Assembly: GCA_945897655.1 (NCBI GenBank)
Contig: CAMDHB010000030.1
Location: 1 to 17,066, forward strand
DNA: 17,066 nucleotides
Origin: Pseudorhodobacter antarcticus
Lineage (GTDB): Bacteria; Pseudomonadota; Alphaproteobacteria; Rhodobacterales; Rhodobacteraceae
Reading direction: 5' to 3'
The position numbers and the translations under genes were made by a program. Below, one piece after another: positions 13,401-17,066 of the stretch; position 1 is the first letter of the stretch; the number at the start of each line of letters is the position of its first letter. Under the pieces are notes generated by a model, which had not been told where the DNA came from, did not search any database, and saw only the letters and a list, made by a program, of their open reading frames with translations.

Positions 13401-15866
13401 ACGAGTGATACGGCGTTCCACCGGGCGGCCCGACCCTTCGGCAACGCGGGCGACAAACAGCGCCTCCAGCGGGCGCTTGGGGTCGTCCACCTTGGGCAGG
13501 GCGGCGTCGACAATGCCTTGCCCCGCCTCATCGGTGCGGTAATCGCTGAATGAGGCGACGGCGGTGCTGAAAGGTTCGTCATATTTGCCAAAGGTATAGC
13601 CGGGCCAGGCGTCCAGTTCCTTGGCGGCGCGCAGGAGAACCTCGCCTTCGATGGCAAGGTCGGCACCGGGGGCGCCGAACAGGTATTTGGCATCAATGGT
13701 CAGTTGGGGCACATCGCCCAGACGGATCGGGTCATCCGACAGCGCCAAGGCAAAGTCGATGCGTTCGGGCAGAAAGTCTTCGACCAGAAAGGATTTGGCG
13801 GTCAGGGCGGGGGCGTCCAGATCGCCGTAAACCTCCATCCGCCACATGCCACGCGGGGCGGCCCCTGCGATGGGGAAATCGTACACATGGCCGCCTGCCC
13901 CCACATCCTCGGCCAAGGCGCGGACGTATTCCACACCATCGGGCCGCAGCAGGATTGCGGTCAGGGGCAGGCCCTCCAGCGCTGCCGTCTCGCTGTCGCG
14001 GGCAAGGGCGGTGGCGTGGATAGTTTCGCCCGCACGGTAGGCACCACGGTCGGTGGTCAGAAATACATCCACCGGCGGGGCCGCCTCTTTCCCCTCGACC
14101 CCACGGTCAGACAGGTCAAACTCCGGGTCGGTCAGCGACAGGAAGGCAGTGTCGCCCGTGCCATCGCGGGCCACGACCATGGCCGGGGCGGCGCCTGCGG
14201 TGCCAAGGATCAGGCCACGGTCAAACCTTGCATATCCATCGGCATCGGTGGTCACAGAGCCCAGCACTTCGTTGGCTACGGACAGAAGGTCCACCGTCGT
14301 GCCCATCTTGGCCGCCGCCGTGCCCAGTGAGCGGACAAAAACGTGCAGGCCATCGGTGCCGCTGAGCGTGGTCAGCCCCAGATCGGACACCACGAACCAC
14401 TGCCACGTCGGCGGGATCGCATAAGTGTCGACGCCCGGAATCGCGGCGCGGAGCGCGTAGATGCCTGCAGGCTGCCCGGCAATCGCCTCGTCCATCGGCA
14501 GGCGGGTGGTGACATCCTTGTTGATGTCGATGCCAACGGTGGCAGTGCCGGACCAGATCTGGGTGCCCATCGTCGACTGGAATTCGTATTCCTCGTAATC
14601 ATACATCGGATAGTCGAAATACCCGTTCTGCATGATCCGGATCAGGTTGCGGTCCGTGACGCGGTACACCTCCAGATCCAGCTTGTCGGTGTTGACGGTC
14701 ACCACCGGAATGGCGGCGCTGCCGGTACGGGGCAGGACATAGCCGCGCCCGGTAAAGCGTACGGCGGCAGAGCGGTCTTTGATATAGGCCGTGATCGGCA
14801 CCGATTTGGCCAATGTCTGGCCATCGGCGGCGGGCAACCCCTCGCGGAAGGTCACGGTATAACGGCCGCCGGGCTGAACCCCCTCGACGCAGATCTTGCG
14901 GTAACCGTCCGAGGTGACGGCCATGCCCGCTTCGGGCAGTTGGACGAAGTTGGTGTAATCGACCCCCGATTTCACCAGATCTTCTGTAAAGCTCGCGCAG
15001 ATGGCAGGGCGGTCGGTGTCGCTCAGAACCTCGTTTTCAGCGACGCGGAAGCCGTATTTGCCGATCGCATCATCCAGCGCCGTTGCCGTATCGTCGCGCG
15101 GCTGCAAGGACTGCGCCAACCGCAGCGCCTGCACCGTATCGCGACCCCGGTCCACAGCCTCCAGCGCCTGACCCATCACCACCAGAATATTGTGCTGTTG
15201 CGCCACATTCTGGGACCTGAGGTACGCGTTGACGGCGGCGCGGAACGCCCCGTCGCGCAGACCGTAAGCGTTGACCTGATCCCGCGTGGCGGCCAGCAGT
15301 TGCAGGCGGGCATATTCCAGCCAATTGTCGGCCGTATCATCCAGATTGGTGGCAGCCCCCATGAAGCGGAAGGCGCTGTCAAAGTTCCCCTGCGCCTCGG
15401 CATCCATTGCGGCGGCGATCTGCTCCTCGGCGGTATAGCCGTTCGTGGTGTGCAGGTTGGCCAGATTGGCGGCAAGGGCATAGGCGGGTTGAATGTCCCA
15501 GTCGGGCAGGAAGACCAGTTCGGCCCGCCGCGCCTTGGCCCGCCCCTCGACCCCCTTTTCGGCCTTGATCACATAGCCGGAATAGGCGCCGTCGAAATAG
15601 GTCCCCTCGCCCGCACCATTCTTGACAAAGCACGATCCGTTACGGGTGTTGAAGGTGAAGGCAACGCATTGCTTGTTGGTCAGGCATGCCGCCTCGCACG
15701 CGTCCAGCGTGGTGTCAAAGATCGAGGCGATGTCGCCCCCCTCCATGTCGATATTTTCGCTGATTGCCAATCGCTTGGCCGGGATCAGATCCTGCGCGAG
15801 GGCGGGGTTTGTCAGGCCCATACAAACCGCCAGAACCGCTGACGACCAGAACGCCAAGCCACGCAT
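10431..15866 (-). CDS. Secreted alpha-2-macroglobulin family protein with N-terminal PAN domain and thioester
   Basis: This 1811-residue exported protein has an N-terminal signal sequence with probable cleavage after ALA (about residue 24, before QD). A PAN/apple-like domain spans about 33-100, with cysteines at 57, 61, 67 and 79. A long series of beta macroglobulin domains follows, including TTDRGAYRAGE near 605. The A2M domain near 1160-1250 has VSFDLPAFNGTVKVMAVAW. The thioester domain carries GCTEQ with C1371 and Q1374, and receptor-like beta domains come last. Family members trap proteases, which cleave a bait region and are then held covalently through the thioester. The partner downstream is pbpC. 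ATG 15866 is chosen for the GGAGG seven bases upstream and the clean signal peptide; the frame stays open to 16181 but overlaps the divergent kinase. E. coli YfhM is a lipoprotein, but no standard lipobox is seen here. Confidence 0.93.
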   Translation of the reverse strand: MRGLAFWSSAVLAVCMGLTNPALAQDLIPAKRLAISENIDMEGGDIASIFDTTLDACEAACLTNKQCVAFTFNTRNGSCFVKNGAGEGTYFDGAYSGYVIKAEKGVEGRAKARRAELVFLPDWDIQPAYALAANLANLHTTNGYTAEEQIAAAMDAEAQGNFDSAFRFMGAATNLDDTADNWLEYARLQLLAATRDQVNAYGLRDGAFRAAVNAYLRSQNVAQQHNILVVMGQALEAVDRGRDTVQALRLAQSLQPRDDTATALDDAIGKYGFRVAENEVLSDTDRPAICASFTEDLVKSGVDYTNFVQLPEAGMAVTSDGYRKICVEGVQPGGRYTVTFREGLPAADGQTLAKSVPITAYIKDRSAAVRFTGRGYVLPRTGSAAIPVVTVNTDKLDLEVYRVTDRNLIRIMQNGYFDYPMYDYEEYEFQSTMGTQIWSGTATVGIDINKDVTTRLPMDEAIAGQPAGIYALRAAIPGVDTYAIPPTWQWFVVSDLGLTTLSGTDGLHVFVRSLGTAAAKMGTTVDLLSVANEVLGSVTTDADGYARFDRGLILGTAGAAPAMVVARDGTGDTAFLSLTDPEFDLSDRGVEGKEAAPPVDVFLTTDRGAYRAGETIHATALARDSETAALEGLPLTAILLRPDGVEYVRALAEDVGAGGHVYDFPIAGAAPRGMWRMEVYGDLDAPALTAKSFLVEDFLPERIDFALALSDDPIRLGDVPQLTIDAKYLFGAPGADLAIEGEVLLRAAKELDAWPGYTFGKYDEPFSTAVASFSDYRTDEAGQGIVDAALPKVDDPKRPLEALFVARVAEGSGRPVERRITRLMTPSAPMIGVKPMFDEVVAEGSEARFQLIGIDAETKPTAMTVKWELNRLETHYQWYQEYGSWNWQAVSSRERVGSGQVALGQSPVEIAAPVTWGEYELTVSRDDGEVAVTSTTFYAGWYVPADVSATPDTLELSLDKPDYQVGDIAMLRIVPRAAGTALVTVMSNRLIAMKAVEVTEGENLIPIEVTDDWGTGVYVSASVLRPMDVAAGRNPARALGLSYAKIDPGTRALSATIETAPEAAPRGPLDVAVKVDGVAAGDTAYVTVAAVDVGILNLTGFKAPDPQDHYFGQRKLGVGIRDIYGRLIDGLNGAEGVVRSGGDAGAQARLQSPPPTEELVSYFAGPVEVGPDGYARVSFDLPAFNGTVKVMAVAWSKRGVGQANADVLVRDPVVVTASLPRFMSPGDQSRLLLEIVHATGPSGEMKLSVQSNGLTLGGVPSSFTLGDQAKTVFAVPITANPVGLQTIQITLTTPDGKVLTKDLKIPVQVNDPEVARVSRLDLGKDKTFTFDEAVFDGLMPGTGRATLAIGPIARLNAPGLLASLDGYPYGCTEQITSKALPLLYFDQVAQAMSVKGASDIKGRIDQAITSVLTNQSSSGAFGLWRPADGDMWLDAYVTDFLSRAKAQGYDVPDQAFRAALDNLRNQVNYYADFDMGGQPLAYALMVLAREGAAAVGDLRYYADVKGDAFATPLAMAQLGAALASYGDQPRADAMFARAAVALNALGKETEQVFRADYGTNYRDSAAVLTLAVEAGTNAVDREALADRIATSGRLSTQEATWALMAANALIDRDGGRNITLNGEPADGPLVRVLDQTSRDPVLVKNTGKKTTLTVTTFGVPVVPEPAGGNGYAITRSYYTLDGEPASLEGMKTGDRLVAVLEITPFGRGEARLMVNDPLPAGLEIDNPNLISGGSVAALSFLDLAGEVAHSEFRQDRFLTAIDRTDSTPFRLGYILRAVSPGTFHHPAASVEDMYRPDYTAHTDAGTVTIAE

Positions 15867-16021
15867 CCAAATACCTCCACACTTGCTGTGGACAGCATCG
15901 CATGGCGCAACGCGGGGGTGCAAGGATTCTGATGTTGCACCCCCATCGTCGTTAATCCGCCATTCATTTTGCTGCGCCATTGTCCGCGCATCGGGGTGGG
16001 CCAGAAGGGCGCAGGGCAGGC
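15867..16021. promoter_or_regulatory. Divergent intergenic region with two inverted repeats
   Basis: This 155-base gap separates the alpha-2-macroglobulin and kinase starts. GGGGGTGCAA (15914-15923) and TTGCACCCCC (15935-15944) form a perfect 10-bp inverted repeat with an 11-base spacer. A second dyad, TGCTGT-GG-ACAGCA, lies at 15884-15897, just upstream of the alpha-2-macroglobulin ribosome binding site. Neither is followed by a T-run in either direction, so they are not intrinsic terminators. Operator sites or leader hairpins are the likely explanations. No confident -35/-10 pair was found. Confidence 0.5.
15874..15878 (-). promoter_or_regulatory. Ribosome binding site deciding the alpha-2-macroglobulin start
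   Basis: On the minus strand GGAGG lies seven bases before ATG 15866, and a good signal peptide follows. This fixes the start well inside a longer open frame that runs upstream. Confidence 0.75.
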
Positions 16022-17066
16022 ATGGATATCGCAGAACGCCTGGCAAAGGAGCGTCGGGCAAGACTGGCGGCAGAACGGCTTCTGGAACAGAAAAGCCGCG
16101 AATTGTTTGCCGCAAATGAAAAGCTGGGGCTGCATGCGCGGTCCTTGTCGGACCAGATCGTGGTGCAGCGTGAGGTGACACGTTCCGCCCTGTCCGAGGC
16201 CGAGGTGCTGAAGGGCCAGAACTCGCGCTTTGTCGTCGATCTGGACCGGGCGCATACCACGGCGGTGATGGCCGAACGGCGGCTGTGGGATTCGATCAAC
16301 ACCATCAACGACGGCTTTGCCGTTTATGACGCCGAATTGCGGCTGGTTGCGGCAAATCGCGCGTATCTGATGATCATCGAAGGGCTGCAGGTCGCCCCCG
16401 GCATGCCCTATGCCGACCTGATGCTGGCGGCGGCCACCACGGGCCGGTTTGACTTGGGTGGCCTGACCCCGCAAGAGTTTGCGGGTGATCTGCTCGCCCG
16501 ACTCGACGCCGACCCGATTGAACCCCTGACCGTGCAACTGACCAATGGCCGCTGGCTGCGCATGGTCAACCGGCGGGCGCAGGATGGTGACCTCGTGTCG
16601 CTGGTGCTGGACATCACCGAACAGATGCGGATCTGGGCCGCGATTGAGGCTATTCCAGATGGTTTTGTGCTTTTCGACAGAGAGGACCGGCTTTTGACCT
16701 GCAATCAACGCTACCGCGACATCTACGCCGCCTCGGCCCCCGCCATGCAACCCGGCGCCCGGTTTGAGGATATCTTGCGGTATGGTCTGGCCCACGACCA
16801 ATACCCCGATGCCGTGGGGCGCGAGGAGGAATGGATTTCCAACCGCATGCACCAGCACCGCAACCCCGGTGAGACGCATGAACAATTGCTGGGCGACGGC
16901 CGCTGGATCCGGTCACAAGACCACCCCACGCCCGACGGGGGCCGCGTTGGCCTTCGCATGGACATCACCGAAGCCAAAGAACAAAAAGCCGCCCTTCTGG
17001 CCGCGCGAGAGGCTGCCGAGGCCGCCAACCGCGCCAAATCGGCCTTCCTGGCCAATATGAGCCATG
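16022..17066 (+). CDS. PAS-domain sensor histidine kinase, truncated by the window end
   Basis: The first 348 residues are visible and the frame runs off the window. An N-terminal, highly charged coiled coil spans about 1-90 (ERLAKERRARLAAERLLEQK and following heptads). Two PAS domains follow: about 88-205 (INDGFAVYDAELRLVAANRAY, ending LDITEQ) and about 206-325 (IPDGFVLFDREDRLLTCNQRY, ending MDITEAK). A linker leads into the HisKA dimerisation helix, AKSAFLANMSH, whose final His (348) is the expected phosphoacceptor. No membrane segment or signal peptide is seen, so this part looks cytoplasmic. ATP-binding and possibly receiver domains should lie beyond 17066. Related Rhodobacterales proteins are often hybrid kinases with receiver domains, but that cannot be seen here. 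The ATG at 16022 has only a weak ribosome binding site; an in-frame TTG at 15980 is possible. The stimulus is unknown. Confidence 0.88.
   Translation, partial: MDIAERLAKERRARLAAERLLEQKSRELFAANEKLGLHARSLSDQIVVQREVTRSALSEAEVLKGQNSRFVVDLDRAHTTAVMAERRLWDSINTINDGFAVYDAELRLVAANRAYLMIIEGLQVAPGMPYADLMLAAATTGRFDLGGLTPQEFAGDLLARLDADPIEPLTVQLTNGRWLRMVNRRAQDGDLVSLVLDITEQMRIWAAIEAIPDGFVLFDREDRLLTCNQRYRDIYAASAPAMQPGARFEDILRYGLAHDQYPDAVGREEEWISNRMHQHRNPGETHEQLLGDGRWIRSQDHPTPDGGRVGLRMDITEAKEQKAALLAAREAAEAANRAKSAFLANMSH

Noticed and set aside
15813..15824. Possible lipobox LAVC at residues 12-15 of the alpha-2-macroglobulin
   Set aside because: The residue before Cys is Val, where Gly, Ala or Ser is expected. 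A good type I cleavage site (ALA-QD) lies ten residues downstream, so a lipoprotein call is not supported.
14343..15842. 499-codon plus-strand open frame inside the alpha-2-macroglobulin gene
   Set aside because: It is antisense to a gene with clear signal peptide, PAN, A2M and thioester features. Its low-complexity composition is typical of shadow frames, and it has no recognisable domain.
15867..16181. 105-residue N-terminal extension of the alpha-2-macroglobulin frame
   Set aside because: It overlaps the divergent kinase start, lacks a signal peptide and is Pro/Ala/Arg-rich. A strong ribosome binding site and a clean signal peptide sit at 15866 instead.
1..17066. tRNA, rRNA, CRISPR, insertion-sequence or prophage features
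   Set aside because: No direct-repeat array, transposase or integrase motif, or cloverleaf-like segment was noticed by eye in the small non-coding gaps. No stretch longer than about 300 bases lacks a gene.

Overview
This GC-rich, gene-dense window looks like chromosome from an alphaproteobacterium, most likely Rhodobacteraceae (Rhodobacter, Gemmobacter or Tabrizicola-like). The reasons are the serC-serA pair with a serC-type leader RNA, the alphaproteobacterial form of SerC, a PAN-containing alpha-2-macroglobulin next to penicillin-binding protein 1C, and a PAS-rich histidine kinase with a long N-terminal coiled coil. This placement rests on remembered family features, not on a search. I saw no tRNA, rRNA, CRISPR array, insertion sequence, integrase or phage gene, so the region reads as core genome.

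Layout. 1-114 (-): N-terminus of an AI-2E family transporter, cut by the window edge. 258-2768 (+): P2-like cation P-type ATPase. 2782-5660 (+): serine biosynthesis unit, made of a promoter, a two-hairpin serC leader, serC, a GTAG-hairpin (REP-like) spacer and serA, closed by a strong intrinsic terminator at 5691-5717. 5731-6459 (+): PPP-family metallophosphoesterase. 6452-7561 (-): MFS transporter whose 3' end overlaps the phosphoesterase. 7765-8406 (+): maleylacetoacetate isomerase or zeta-class GST. 8407-15866 (-): two-gene operon of a secreted 1811-residue alpha-2-macroglobulin with an intact thioester, followed by pbpC (PBP1C) with a one-base TGATG overlap. 16022-17066 (+): PAS sensor kinase, cut by the window end at its phosphoacceptor histidine.

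How they work together. SerA and SerC catalyse the first two steps of the phosphorylated serine pathway; the third enzyme (SerB) is not here. The alpha-2-macroglobulin/PBP1C pair is a known genomic partnership, proposed to trap invading proteases in the periplasm and repair the wall. The other genes are apparently independent neighbours. Packing is tight: two convergent pairs overlap or abut (6452-6459 and 8404-8409), while the divergent gaps (115-257, 7562-7764, 15867-16021) each carry an inverted repeat and must hold the promoters.

Nothing here looks like a wholly new system. The best second looks are the non-coding elements (serC leader, GTAG hairpin, terminator just upstream of a start codon, dyads in divergent promoters), the apparently non-lipidated PAN-alpha-2-macroglobulin, and the PEEFP ATPase of unknown ion specificity.
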